From the NCBI RefSeq assembly GCF_012489685.1, contig NC_080044.1, forward strand, positions 76,990,732 to 77,054,731: DNA of 64,000 bases, written 5' to 3'. The position numbers and the translations under genes are program-made. How positions within the stretch are numbered: position 1 is the stretch's first letter; each line of letters starts with the position of its first letter. A model generated the notes under the pieces. It saw only the letters and a program-made list of their open reading frames with translations, was not told where the DNA came from and searched no databases. The DNA is from Lotus japonicus (lineage: Eukaryota; Streptophyta; Magnoliopsida; Fabales; Fabaceae). Of the stretch, positions 1 through 11,730 are shown piece by piece.

Positions 1-117
1 ACTTTCTAAAATGATTTTGAACTGATTTAGATAAAGTCATTATTCACTTGATGAATAAAAGTGGGTTTGCATGCGCACATTGAAGTAAGTTAGCACAATA
101 AGATCAATTGTAGGATG

Positions 118-300
118 TTTTTTTGTGAAAAGTGGATCAAATGGATTGAGGGTTGCTTGACGTTGGTTTCATTCTCAATTTCGATGAACAGAAGCTCGTG
201 CGATGAATTCTTCATATCCCTGTAAAAGGGATTAGACAATGTGACTCATTAGCTCTGTTCTTATTCTTAATTAATAGTGGCTAAGGTATTGAGTTACCTA
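118..300 (+). mobile_element. LINE reverse transcriptase relic, upstream part
   Basis: Translation on the plus strand gives a stretch reading FCEKWIKWIEGCL followed by a region like the LINE motif GLRQGDPLAPFLF, here RQCDSLALFLF. One frameshift and in-frame stops interrupt it. This is the non-LTR retrotransposon reverse-transcriptase region just before the catalytic FADD box. It is dead and lies upstream of the two reductase exons, probably in an intron or in sequence that has replaced the upstream exons. Confidence 0.7.
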
Positions 301-309
301 TTTATTTTT

Positions 310-548
310 GTTGTACATCGGATTTCAATTCTGCTATGTAATAAAACAATCATGTCTTCAATCCAATCCTCTTCAACATTGTGATTGACTCCCATAATTT
401 GGTTCTTAAAAAAAATCACTATATTATATAAGGCCAGAGATTCTTTCAAAGCATCTTAAAATACTTTTAACAGCCCAAATATTCTCATTAGTTTCACAAA
501 GCAGAATTGTATCATCCGCAAATTGAAGATAGATAGCTGATTTCCAAT
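310..548 (-). mobile_element. LINE reverse transcriptase relic with FADD box, inverted
   Basis: The minus strand encodes a stretch reading YLQFADDTILL, then CFERISGL and a degenerate continuation. This is the catalytic FADD box and following region of a plant LINE reverse transcriptase. It should follow the preceding relic in the same orientation, but it is inverted, so the two pieces meet tail to tail near position 305. That suggests a secondary inversion or two separate insertions. Confidence 0.75.
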
Positions 549-607
549 TTATCACTCATCCTCTGTCGGCTATTTTCCCTGTTACTGAAAGAGAGAAAAA
601 CATGCAG

Positions 608-1018
608 CTATGTGCATCAGTTTTCAAGATCTCTCAATATGGAATATGGACAACATGGGATCCACGTGCAATGCCAGGTATAGTACTATAATGTTAGCAT
701 GATTACTGCACTTTTTCATGGTAATGAAACTTACTATTGTATTTTGATGAGGAATTAATGAAGGTACCTCTGTACGTTGCGACGAAAATGGTGTCAAGGG
801 TAGCATCAATTAAGCAAAATTCGCTGTTCATACCAACACCTGAAGGTTATGCAAGAGCTGCAATTCGTGCAATTGGGTATGAACCAATTTCCACACCTTA
901 CTGGGCTCACTCAATTCAGTGGTGCTTCGCTCGCTTAATCCCTGATCCGCTTCTTGATGCTTGGCGCTTGTCCATTGGTATGCGTCGCAGGAATTATATA
1001 AAGGGACAGAAGAACTAA
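608..1018 (+). CDS. Very-long-chain 3-oxoacyl-CoA reductase-like, last two exons (partial)
   Basis: Two exons are supported: 608-677 (acceptor AG at 606-607, donor GT at 678) and 764-1018 (stop TAA). They join in phase and encode a C-terminus with FSRSLNMEY, GIHVQCQ and VPLYVATKM, then PEGYARAAIRAIGYEP and PYWAHSIQW. This matches the C-terminal half of plant KCR1-type ketoacyl-CoA reductases. These are ER short-chain dehydrogenases that reduce 3-ketoacyl-CoA during very-long-chain fatty acid elongation for waxes, sphingolipids and seed oils. The NAD(P)-binding and YxxxK catalytic region is not in the window. The last residues (IKGQKN) lack a clear KKxx retrieval signal. Upstream lies LINE debris, so earlier exons are either outside the window or lost. 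No stops or frameshifts occur in the visible part, but expression cannot be judged. Confidence 0.75.
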
Positions 1019-1390
1019 CTGAGAGCTTACCATTAGCGCAGTGTTTGGGCAGAGCTAGAGCTTGGCTAATGCATAAGTTAGTGTTTGGTGTGTGCGTGTT
1101 TTGTATAAAAGTTCCTTCTAACTTTTGTGAAAGTTGGTTAATTTTAGAGTGAACCGTTTAATAATCATAGTGTGGAAGTTCCAACTTCTTTTATCCATTA
1201 TGAACTAAAATCTTTTCTCTCATTCTTGTGTCTTATTTTCAGATAGAAATCATCTGTTGTTCAGTCTAGTTTTGATGACTCTTTTTCATGCTCTACCAAG
1301 TACCACCATTAAAATTAAAATTGTGGTAACGTCATTAAGCATATGCAAGTGGTGGATTTGTGGTTGTACTCCTAACAGCCTAGATTTAGA
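1019..1390 (+). other. 3' flank of the reductase gene, no further gene seen
   Basis: AT-rich 3' untranslated or intergenic DNA. A short open frame here runs into the purine-rich edge of the repeat array and has no recognisable protein similarity. Confidence 0.4.
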
Positions 1391-4300
1391 AGAAGAAAAA
1401 GAAAGAGTCCGGGAAAAAAATCTAACCCAAAAAAGAAAACAAAAAACAAATTGGGCAAAGAAAGGAAAAAAAAATCATGGGCCTATGAGATTTAGTTTCA
1501 CATAAAATGAGCACACACTGAGGTTCCGCTTGAGTACAAGTTCAAGTAGAGTATAATATGTAATAATTATAACGACCAATATCACATCCAATAAGCAATG
1601 AATTATAAAGAAAATATGATAATAATTAGTAATTAATAAATCAATAAGTAGGAGAAAGAAAAGGTTATAATTTTGCCCTTAGGTTACACATGAGTACTAG
1701 TATTTATACAAAAGTGTAGCTAACTAACTTATAATACAAGTAACAAACTCAGCAACTAACTATAACTGACCACAACTATTATTCTCACCTATGTTTTGAC
1801 TTTTACTTGCTATTTTCATTCTGTATTCTCAAAGATCTCCTTGGAGCTAGTGTTGGTTTTGTGTTTCGACCAAGCTAGAGCTCATGATCCGAGTGTTTAC
1901 TTTCACTCTCGTCCTCCAAGTCCCCCAAGTATATTTCACTCTCGAACCCTTGGGGCTTATGTGTGAAATATCTAACAAGAAAAATTGACGAGCGGGTGAT
2001 TTTTCTTTATTCCCAGAAATAAGAGTGTACTAAGATAACATATATTAATATCTCAACTCCAACCGTAGAAGACTAGACAACCAATAATCAGTAGAAAGGC
2101 ACGACATCCTACTACCCATATACTGACTTGAGTTGCTAACCCCATACCAACTTTAGCACTAGCAGGAGTTACACAGGAGACTAGACTAGGTATAACACAT
2201 AAGCCTGCATTATCACTAAAACTGCACCATACAAGTGTAGATTTAACAACTTAATCGTAAAGAAAGTTAAGAAATAACATGGAGATACAATGAAATCATA
2301 ATTAAACTTGGGATTTGGAAAATCAGTCCTTCTAGAGTAGCAGGGACCCTTCAAGACAAGGAGTTGCCATTAAGGTTCCTGCATAAGTATTTTTTTTAAT
2401 ACAAACCTCTAGTTTTCTTATTTGTCTTATTCAAGTTCAAGTAGTCATGGGCCTATGAGATTTAGGTTCACATAAAATGAGTAGGTTCCGCTTGAGTAAA
2501 GTTCAAGTAGAGTATAATATGTAACAATTATAACGATCAATATCACATCCAATAAGCAATGAATTGTAAAGAAAGTAGGATAATAATTATTAATTAATAA
2601 ATCAATAAGTAGGAGAAAGAAAAGGTTATAATTTAGACCTTAGGTTACACATGAGTACTAGTATTTATACAAGAGTGTAGCTAACTAACTTATAATACAA
2701 GTAACAAACTCAGCAACTAACTATAACTGTCCACAACTAACTATAACTGCCCACAACTAGTATTCTCACCTATGTTTTGACTTTTACTTGCTCTTTTGAT
2801 TCTGTATTCTCAAAGATCTCCTTGGAGCTAGTGTTGGTTTTGTGTTTCGACCAAGCTAGAGCTCATGATCCGAGTGTTTACTTTCACTCTCGTCCCCCAA
2901 GTATATTTCACTCTCGAACCCTTGGGGCTTATGTGTGAAATATCTAACAAGAAAAATTGACGAGCTGGTGATTTTTCTTTATTCCCAGAAATAAGAGTGT
3001 ACTAAGATAACATATATTAATATCTCAACTCCAACTGTAGAAGACTAGACAACCAATAATCAGTAGAAAGGCACGACATCCTACTACCCATATACTGACT
3101 TGAGTTGCTAACCCCATACCAACTTTAGCACTAGCAGGAGTTACACAGGAGACTAGACTAGGTATAACACATAAGTCTGCATTATCACTAAAACTGCACC
3201 ATACAAGTGTAGATTTAACAACTTAATCGTAAAGAAAGTTAAGAAATAACATGGAGATACAATGAAATCATAATTAAACTTGGGATTTGGAAAATCAGTC
3301 CTTCTAGAGTAGCAGGGACCCTTCAAGACAAGGAGTTTCCATTAAGGTTCCTGCATAAGTATTTTTTTTAATACAAACCTCTAGTTTTCTTATTTGTCTT
3401 ATTCAAGTTCAAGTAGTCATAGGCCTATGAGATTTAGGTTCACATAAAATGAGCAGGTTTCGCTTGAGTAAAGTTCAAGTAGAGTATAATATGTAACAAT
3501 TATAACGACCAATATCACATCCAATAAGCAATGAATTGTAAAGAAAATAGGATAATAATTATTAATTAATAAATCAATAAGTAGGAGAAAGAAAAGGTTA
3601 TAATTTAGACCTTAGGTTACACATGAGTACTAGTATTTATACAAGAGTGTAGCTAACTAACTTATAATACAAGTAACAAACTCAGCAACTAACTATAACT
3701 GCCCACAACTAACTATAACTGCCCACAACTAGTATTCTCACCTATGTTTTGACTTTTAATTGCTCTTTTGATTCTGTATTCTCAAAGATCTCCTTGGAGC
3801 TAGTGTTGGTTTTGTGTTTCGACCAAGCTAGAGCTCATGATCCGAGTGTTTACTTTCACTCTCGTCCCCCAAGTATATTTCACTCTCATACCCTCGGTGC
3901 TTATGTGTGAAATATCTAACAAGAAAAATTGACGAGCGGGTGATTTTTCTTTATTCCCAGAAAGAGTGTACTAAGATAACATAGATTAATATCTCACCTC
4001 CAACCGTAGAAGACTAGACAACCGATAATCAGTAGAAAGGCACGACATCCTCCTACCCATATACTGACTTGAGCTGCTAACCCCATACCAACTTTGGCAC
4101 TAGCAGGAGTTACAAAGGAGACTAGACTAGGTATATCACATAAGCCTGCATTATCACTAAAACTGCATCATACAAGTGTAGATTTAACAACTTAATCGTA
4201 AAGAAAGTTAAGAAATAACATGGAGATACAGTGAAATAATACTTAAACTTGGGATTTGGAAAAATCAGTCCTTCTAGAGTAGCAGGGATCCTTCAAGACA

Positions 4301-5013
4301 AGGAGTTGTCATTAAGGTTCCTGCATAAGTATTTTTTTAATACAAACCTCTAGTCTTCTTATTTGTCTTATTCAAGTTCAAGTAGTCATAGGCCTATGAG
4401 ATTTAGGTTCACATAAAATGAGCACACTGAGGTTCTGCTTAAGTACAAGTTCAAGTAGAGTATAATATGTAACTATTATAACGACCAATATCACATCCAA
4501 TAAGCAATGAATTATAAAGAAAATAGGATAATAATTAGTAATTAATAAATCAATAAGTAGGAGAAAGAAAAAGTTATAATTTAGACCTTAGGTTACACAT
4601 GAGTACTAGTATTTTTACAAGAGTGTAGCTAACTAACTTATAATACAAGTAACAAACTCAGCAACTAACTATAACTGCCCACAACTAGTATTCTCACCTA
4701 TGTTTTGACTTTTACTTGCTCCTTTGATTGTGTATTCTCAAAGATCTCCTAGGAGCTAGTGTTGGTTTTGTTTTTCGACCAAGCTAGAGCTCCTGATCCG
4801 AGTGTTTACTTTCACTCTCGTCCCCCAAGTATATTTCACTCTCGTACCCTTAGGGCTTATATGTGAAATATCTATAAGAAAAATTGAGGAACGGGTGATT
4901 TTTCTTTATTCCCAGAAATAAGAGTGTACTTAGATAACATATATTATTATCTCACATCCAACCGTAGAAGACTAGACAACCGATAATTAGTAGAAAGGCA
5001 CGACATCCTCCTA
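1391..5013. repeat. Tandem array of a ~965 bp unit, about 3.6 copies
   Basis: The anchor 'gcctatgagattta' recurs near 1482, 2462, 3424 and 4393, giving periods of about 960-980 bp. Copies are highly similar over their whole length, and the fourth stops near 5013. Each unit read on the minus strand carries a TATA-like 'tgtataaatactag' and LTR-like sequence, but no protein domain is recognisable. The left edge (1391-1475) is a purine-rich stretch that reappears inverted at the far right edge of the inverted copy. The whole 1.39-7.02 kb interval therefore resembles a foldback element with internally repeated arms. Confidence 0.9.
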
Positions 5014-5981
5014 TTCAAGATGTCCCTCTTTGCTAGAGAGGGCAGAATAAAATAGGATTTCAAAGACTTGAGTTCTTGATCAATGCAGCATAAATAAACC
5101 ATAGATTACAAAGTGTTAAACTATTTATCTTGCCTTTTTAATTGTTCTTTTTAATTGACCATTCTCGTTCCTTATGCTTATTTTACTATTACAACACAGA
5201 AACTTATCTAGTAACCAAATTCATGATTCATTCCGGCTTCAATTGGAACAATAACTATTTTACAAGTTTTATAAGTGACTTCTTGTTCTCGCTCTTCTTA
5301 GTGTTATAGTTTTGGAAAGTAACGAGAGAGTGAAAGAGAAGATTTTTAGGGAAATAATATTTTTTTGTTTATAACTTGGAGCAATACATGTTTTATATAG
5401 AAAACATAAAAGACCTAGCTGCGGTTGAAAACGCCGCAGATTGCATACTCCATTTCGACTCTATTTTACGGTGGTTTTAACCGCCGCTAGATACTAATTA
5501 TTTTTTCTTCATGATCGCTTCTATTGCGAATTAATACATAAAAGTTCATTACTTTCATATAATTTAACACAGCACAGTGCCTATGACTAACAAATTCCAA
5601 TTTCGACTGTATATATAGGAGCAACCATTTTCATCTGAAGTTAAATAATGAATATACAAAGTTGGAGGCCTCAAACTCCTCAAAACAGAATGCAAAACTG
5701 TTTAACAAATTTACTAATTTCGTCTAGACATTTGCATGTCAAAACTAGAAACAAATTATAACAATCAAGTCTGTTAATGACCACAATTCATTAGCATACA
5801 AGTGATCTTTCCTATTTTTCTAAAAAAGACATCATCATGAATAGCAAGAACAATTCTTGTTAGTGAAAAACAAATTGCATAGTTATCATGATTATTAAGT
5901 TGTGATTGCCTAATGTCCATACAGCAAACCTGAAAGCAGAGTTGACATTGTTACAAACACTGTAAGATTGCTTGGACTTTT
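5014..5981. other. Unique spacer between tandem array and inverted arm
   Basis: About 970 bp with no coding signal. Two short GC-rich near-palindromes built on 'gcggtt...aaccgc' sit near 5413-5490 in otherwise AT-rich DNA. Such motifs are common in subterminal regions of CACTA-type transposons, but no element end is visible. Confidence 0.4.
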
Positions 5982-7020
5982 AACTTGAATAAGACAAATA
6001 AGAAGACTGGAGGTTTGTATTAAAAAAAATACTTATGCAGGAACCTTAATGGCAAATTCTTGTCTGGAAGGGTCTAGAAGGACTGATGTTTCCAAATCCC
6101 AAGTTCAAGTATGATTTCATTGTATCTCCATGTTATTTTTTAACTTTCTTACGATTAATGTGTTAAATCTACACTTGTATGCTGCAATTTTAGGGATAAT
6201 GCAGGCTTATGTGTTATACCTAGTCTAGTCTCCTATGTAACTCCTGCTTGTGCTAAAGTTGGTATGAGGTTAGCAGCTCGAGTCAGTATATGGGTAGGAT
6301 GATTTATTGCCTTTCTACTGATTATTGGTTGTCTAGTCTTCTACGGTTGGAGATTAGATATTAATATATGTTATCATAGTACACTCTTATTTCTGGGAAT
6401 AAGGAAAAATCACCCGCTCGTCAATTTTTCTTGTTAAATATTTCACACATAAGCCCCAAGGGTACGAGAGTGAAATACACTTGGGGGACTTGGGGGCGAG
6501 AGTGAAAGTGAACACTCGGATCATGAACTCTTGGTCAAAACACAAAACCAACAACAGCTCCACGGAGATCTTTGAGAATACAGAATCAAAAGAGCAAATA
6601 AAAGTCAAAACATAGGTGAGAATAGTAGTTGTGGTCAGTCATAGTTAGTTATTGAGTTTGTTACTTGTATTACAAGTTAGTTAGCTACACTCTTGTATAA
6701 ATACTAGTACTCATGTGTAACCTAAGGTCTAGATTATAACCTTTTCTTTTTCCTACTTATAGATTTATTAATTACTAATTATTATCATATTTTCTTTATA
6801 ATTCATTGCTTATTGGATGTAATATTGGTCGTTATAATTGTTACATATTATACTCTACTTGAACTTGTACTCAAGCGAAACCTCAATGTGCTCATTTTAT
6901 GTGAACCTAAATCTCATAGGCCCATGACTACTTTTTTTTCCTTTCTTAGCCCAATTTGTGTTTTCTTTTCTTTTTTCGATTAGATTTTTTCCCGGGCTCT
7001 TTCTTTTTCTTCTTCTAGCC
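5982..7020 (-). repeat. Inverted copy of the ~965 bp unit with its edge
   Basis: This segment is the reverse complement of one full array unit plus the purine-rich left edge seen at 1391-1475. It is more diverged than the tandem copies are from one another. Outermost matching sequence is 'agaagaagaaaaagaaagag' (left, near 1391) against its complement here (ending near 7017). I could not find a convincing target-site duplication, so the outer ends stay uncertain. Confidence 0.85.
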
Positions 7021-7544
7021 AAATCACCCAAACACTTCTTTTGGTAACAGAGGAATGAACACACTAACAGAAAACCAAACTTCAATTAATCTTTTCCTGA
7101 TTATCCTCCTCCCTATAACTTTTGGTTGGACACAATCGACATTGATGAGATAGCAAAAAAGAGATTTTAAAGAATGGAGGAAATTTATTGCAACTTTTTA
7201 CCAAATCATAGGTACATGACCAAAATCTAGATTCAATTTTCTTCAAATGCATAAAGGTTACTACAAAAGATACACGCCAGAAAATATTGTCAAAGTCAAA
7301 TCTGAAGAGGGTACTTCACTATACTCAATGTATTCGGTCTGTCGAAGGTCAAACAATTTAAATGCAACTGTATGACAAAATTGAAAATTAAAGTTTATCA
7401 TGAATCATAGTCAAGTTGCAAACAGATTCTACTTGCCACCATTTCTAAAAAGTGCAAGTTGGAACTCCTTCGCCACAATGAAGTATTTAGCATTTATAAT
7501 TTCTATTTTATCAAAATGTTACTAAATTCTGATGACATCAGTAA
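7021..7544. other. Intergenic, no feature seen
   Basis: AT-rich sequence with no supported open frame, repeat or RNA gene. Confidence 0.4.
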
Positions 7545-7553
7545 TATAAACAA

Positions 7554-9030
7554 GGCTTAATTGCACATTTAGTCCCCCACTTCTACACTTCCTACAATTT
7601 TGGTCCCCAACAAAATTTAATTGCATTTTAGGACCCCCAACGTTGTTCTCCGTTAGCAATTTTGGTCTTCCGTCCAATTTCTAGCGGAAATGCTGACGTG
7701 GCATTCATAAATAATATTTTAATTGAAAAAAATTAATTTCCTTAATTAAACTATTTTCATATTGAAAAAAAAAAAGAGAAAACGAATCAATGCATCACAT
7801 CTTCTTCTTTCTTGTTTCTTCTTCTTAATTACCCAACCACCATCTTCAGCCTCAAGCCCTCATTCACACACCACCATCGCCACTCCCATGTCACGACACT
7901 CCTCCTCCTCCTCTTCGTATTCTTCTTCTTCTCACCACGCACCACCATCCAAATCGCCTCTACTTGGAACCCAAATCGTCCTCTCATAGCATCATCTTCT
8001 TGCAAAACCTTGATGATCAAATCAGGTCCCAGATCTTAAAGATCACAACATTGAGCATTGTGTTGTGGGTCGGTGGAGCTCCAATGAGATTCGAAGAGCT
8101 GGTTCGACGATGGCCTTTGCGGTGGCCAGAACCTTCGATGGTGGTGTCACTGTCGTGGAGAAGAATCCCGATTTGATTCAGATGGAGGTGTGATTCAGAT
8201 GAGGGTCAAATGGGTTCTGAAAAAGTTTGAAGCTTTAGGGTGTGTTTGGAGAGTTTGATGGCTGAAATGGGTTGAAAAAATGATGAATCTGAATGTTAAT
8301 TTGTGCTTCAAAGGTTGATCTAAATGTTGGGTCGGTGGGGGGTGTTTTCGATTGGTTAAGATGGGGGTGGAGGGGTGGTGCGGTGGTTGAGTGGTGGTGG
8401 TGCTTGGGTGGTTGAGTGGTGGTGTTGTGGTGCGCAGGTGGTGGTTGAATGGAAGAAGATGATGGGGTTTATTTTCCTTTCCTTTTTTTTCAATAAAGAA
8501 AATAGTTTAATTAAAGAAATTAATTTATTTCAATTAAAATATTATTTATGAATGCCACATCAGCATTTCCGTTAGAAATTGGACAGAATTGGGACGGAAG
8601 ACCAAAGTTGCTAATGGAGAACAATGTTGGCCGTTAAAATATAATATAAAACCATTAAAGTGACCCTTACCCAACAGCTTAGCTTTTGGGATTAAGTGGT
8701 TATTTGATTTGGTATCAGAGCCTCTATGACCGAGAGGTCTAGAGTTCGATCCTTACTCCCCTCACTTTCTAATTAAAAAGTGAAATTTAATTAAGCACAT
8801 GGTAGGTGGGCTTGTGCATTTATCCACGCTTCAAGCCCAAAGGCTCTTGCGTGAGGGGGGTGTTAGAATATAATATAAAATCATTAAAGTGACCCTTACC
8901 CAACAGCTTAAGCTCTTGGGATTAAGTGGTTATTTGACATGTTGTTGGGGTTCTAAAATGTAACTAAATTTTGTTGGGGACTAAAATTGTGAAAAATGTA
9001 AAAGTGGGGGACCAAATGTGCAATTAAGCC
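7554..9030. mobile_element. Non-autonomous Mutator-like element, 9 bp target duplication
   Basis: The element starts GGCTTAATTGCACATTT and ends with its complement, AAATGTGCAATTAAGCC apart from flanking variation. It is bounded by a perfect 9 bp direct repeat TATAAACAA at 7545-7553 and 9031-9039, the length typical of Mutator-like transposons. Terminal inverted repeats extend about 225 bp. The right arm is split by a TRIM element. The interior (about 7790-8480) has no transposase; it holds a TC-rich then GGT-rich segment with only short open frames, which could be captured host sequence. Confidence 0.9.
8632..8939 (+). mobile_element. TRIM retroelement inside the Mutator-like element
   Basis: Two ~78 bp terminal repeats (8632-8708 and 8861-8939; the second begins TGTTAG and ends GACA) flank about 150 bp. 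A primer-binding site TGGTATCAGAGC, complementary to initiator methionine tRNA, lies at 8710-8721 right after the first repeat. A polypurine tract GTGAGGGGGG (8851-8860) sits right before the second. A 5 bp repeat TGTTG (8625-8629, 8940-8944) is the likely target duplication. There is no coding capacity, as expected for a terminal-repeat retrotransposon in miniature. Confidence 0.88.
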
Positions 9031-9039
9031 TATAAACAA

Positions 9040-10213
9040 AATCATGGCTAGTTGTAACACATGAAAAAGTGATAATGTCAACAACAAATTAAACACATTG
9101 TATCTACCAAAAGCAGTGCAAACTTTGATTTTGTACCAAAACTTTACACAATTAAGACTAATAGTTTGATCATCGTAATTTTTGTAAAACTTGTTCTAGG
9201 GAGAGAAGTTACCTTGGGGATTTTGAATTTATTGTAGACATCTTGAAGGACCTTGTTGTTCTGAATCATTTCCTACTCATTACTACCACGATTTGTTCAT
9301 ATTCCTTTGGCATCAGTTTTGAAAAAGAGGGGAGATAATACCTAGAATTTTATTAAACAAAACCATCATAAAAAATCTGAAAAGGACAAACAGAGATTTA
9401 CAATATCAATGAGTAATATAGTAAACTGGGCAAATGATAAGAATCCCTAAGAATCAAGTAAAACACCTAAACTAGTAAAACCAAATCCATATTTGAATAA
9501 TAGTTGAGTAATTCTAGTTTGTATTCGAACCAGCCTTAGACTGTTTTTGAACTAAAACCCACATTTTTTATTAATTGTCACATTTGTTTACTATTCTTTC
9601 TTAACGGGCTTACCATTATATTTATTATTAGGATATTTAAGACACAAGTTTAAAGTGATGGACATTAGTGCTATTGCTATTTCCTATGTAAACAAAAAAA
9701 AAAGTGAGAATCAATGACATATTTTTTCTTTGCATTGAAAAATGTGTGTTATAACAATTTTAGGATATAATAACAACATATAAATGTGATAAATTTCCTT
9801 AGAAAAACTAATAATCAATAATCAATTAAAAGTACTAAAAGAATAAATTCATTTTTTTAGGAGAAAGATTTACGAAAAGATCAAATCTAAAACATAAAAA
9901 AGCGTAATAGTTATTAGTGCGAAAGTTTCATTGGATGAAATGCAAGGGAGAAATAGGTTCTTATATTTTTCTTACACTTTGAAGATTAATTAGTTTAATT
10001 TTTACTTTTTTTGTTATATATATATATATATTTCTACTAAACATAATTTAATTTATGTATTGAAATTCAGTCTCCAACTATAACAATTTTTTTTACTTGG
10101 TCCCCCAAAATTTATCTCCTGGTTCCGCCACTAGTCCACTACTAGTGGCCTTTACGTGTTACCGAATTCTTCCACCGTTAGAATGAAAAAAGTCAAAAAA
10201 CTGATCACCTATG
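9040..10213. other. AT-rich intergenic DNA with a TA microsatellite
   Basis: No gene seen. A short (TA)n run lies at about 10015-10031. Near 10120 a phrase like 'ggttccgccactagtcc' resembles hAT-type MITE ends, but no partner or target duplication was found. Confidence 0.4.
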
Positions 10214-10251
10214 AACAATGACTTTTGTGTAAAAAAAAAACAATGACTTTT
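10214..10251. repeat. Micro-insertion: 12 bp poly(A) insert in a 13 bp duplication
   Basis: AACAATGACTTTT occurs at 10214-10226 and again at 10239-10251. Between them lies only GTGTAAAAAAAA. This is the signature of target-primed reverse transcription with almost complete 5' truncation. Confidence 0.6.
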
Positions 10252-10502
10252 ACTTTACATTCAATACAAGTTGACCACATTTATTTTGTTGTTTTTTACT
10301 TCAATACTCAATAGAGAAAACCCCCTGAAATATATAATTTGCATTATATTAAACTCTACATTATAATCATATTTGCAAGAAAGAGGGTCCAAAAATTCTT
10401 AATTAATAAAGAAAGGAAAGCAAACAGTGGTATTCAAAACGCAAGTTCTAATTGTGACGTCCCTAAAAGTGTGGACGTATGATAACAGTTGGTTCAGGTG
10501 GT

Positions 10503-10700
10503 ATTTTTTTTATAAGCAAATCAAATATAGTAATAGAAGTACAATGATACTTTAACTCAATATAAAAAGAAGAGTAGTAAGTGAGGAAGAAATTACAACT
10601 CAAATCCACTTTAGAGATCCCCGGAGGCAAGACTTTTAAAAACATGTCTCGTTAAAACCTTACAAGAAAAACCTCATTGAAAAAAACATTTTGAAAGAAA
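10503..10700 (-). mobile_element. 5'-truncated LINE tail (minus orientation)
   Basis: It starts with an oligo(T) run followed by TATAAGCAAATC and ends near a 'ctcgttaaaaccttacaag' phrase related to that in the better-defined LINE tail at 28.1 kb. The oligo(T) marks the poly(A) tail of a minus-strand insertion. The same TTTTTTTATAAGC start is found at 44.84 kb. The inner end and target duplication are not resolved. Confidence 0.5.
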
Positions 10701-10819
10701 AAAAGAGTGATGCTAACTTTACTCTTTAGAGTGATTTCAGAGCTTAATTCGAGAAATATAACACTCAATGAGAGCTTGCCCATATCTAATATTTTCATTA
10801 ACAGTTATGTTATAACAAA

Positions 10820-11004
10820 GGAGTTGTCTAAATGACCCAAGAAAAATTTGGGTTGAATAACATATCATCCAATCACATTGAAGATAAGTGAGTTGGAATT
10901 TTTATATTTTATTTATTAATTTATTTTCAACTCACTTATCTCCAATATGATTGAATGATGAGTTATTTAACCGAAACTTCCTCATAGGTCATTTAGACAA
11001 CCCC
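10820..11004. mobile_element. Mutator-type MITE, 185 bp
   Basis: Terminal inverted repeats GGAGTTGTCTAAATGACC and GGTCATTTAGACAACCCC enclose a largely palindromic AT-rich body. A perfect 9 bp direct repeat TATAACAAA flanks the element at 10811-10819 and 11005-11013. The 9 bp duplication points to Mutator-type mobilisation. One terminus of a related copy occurs near 48.8 kb. Confidence 0.9.
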
Positions 11005-11013
11005 TATAACAAA

Positions 11014-11730
11014 ACATGCACTCAGATTAAGTTGTCGTAGTGCTAAATCACTAATGTGAAATCTTAACCCTAGTATTAATATTTAATCACTTGTTTTCCG
11101 CTTTCTCTGGAGTCTTCTTAAATCGCAACCACTAAGGCACTAACAATGAACTACAGAGGAAACAACGACAACTCACTCGCAATATTCCATTAAAAATATT
11201 CTGTTATGTTACGTACTGTCTTATGTTTCTTAAAATATATGCTTGAGTTCTTCAACTTTGTAATTAAATATTTGGGATTTTCAAATTACGTGCTATATTA
11301 TCCTCATCTAAACAAATTCACAAGCCTCATGTGTTGGTCTGAGTGAAAGGAGCTCAGATCTCTTAAACATGTGGTCAAGCATTGGTCCCTACTTTAATAC
11401 GTGACATTCATGTAGGAAATTAATCTTTCACCTATTAAGTAGTGGAAGGATACTAGAAATCGGAAAAGAATAAAAGAACAAATTCACAGGCACAATAAGC
11501 TTATTTTGAAAGTAAAAAACTGCATACTCCATCATCCACCACTAACGTAGCATTCAACTTGTTCAAACAACAAAACAATGTACACACTTAATTTATAAGA
11601 TCCATTCAAATTTACCCAGAACACATAACTAAAGAAAGAAGAGAGAGGGAATAACCACCGTTTGATAAAGGGAAAATAAAAAGAAAAGAAAAAGTAAAAA
11701 CAGAGAGGGAGAGAAAGTAGTTACAAACGG
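11014..11730. other. 3' flank of the methyltransferase-like gene
   Basis: No additional gene. The last 200 bp, purine-rich on the plus strand, are probably 3' untranslated sequence of the adjacent minus-strand gene. Confidence 0.4.

Noticed and set aside
1257..1505. Open frame rich in Lys/Glu at the edge of the tandem array
   Set aside because: It is the translation of the purine-rich repeat edge; the same sequence appears inverted at 6.9-7.0 kb.
6387..6608. 73-codon minus-strand open frame in the inverted unit
   Set aside because: Homologous frames in the tandem copies carry stops and indels, so it is not maintained as coding.
7762..7989. 75-codon Ser/His-rich open frame inside the Mutator-like element
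   Set aside because: Low-complexity translation of a TC-rich tract, with equally long overlapping frames; no evidence of selection.
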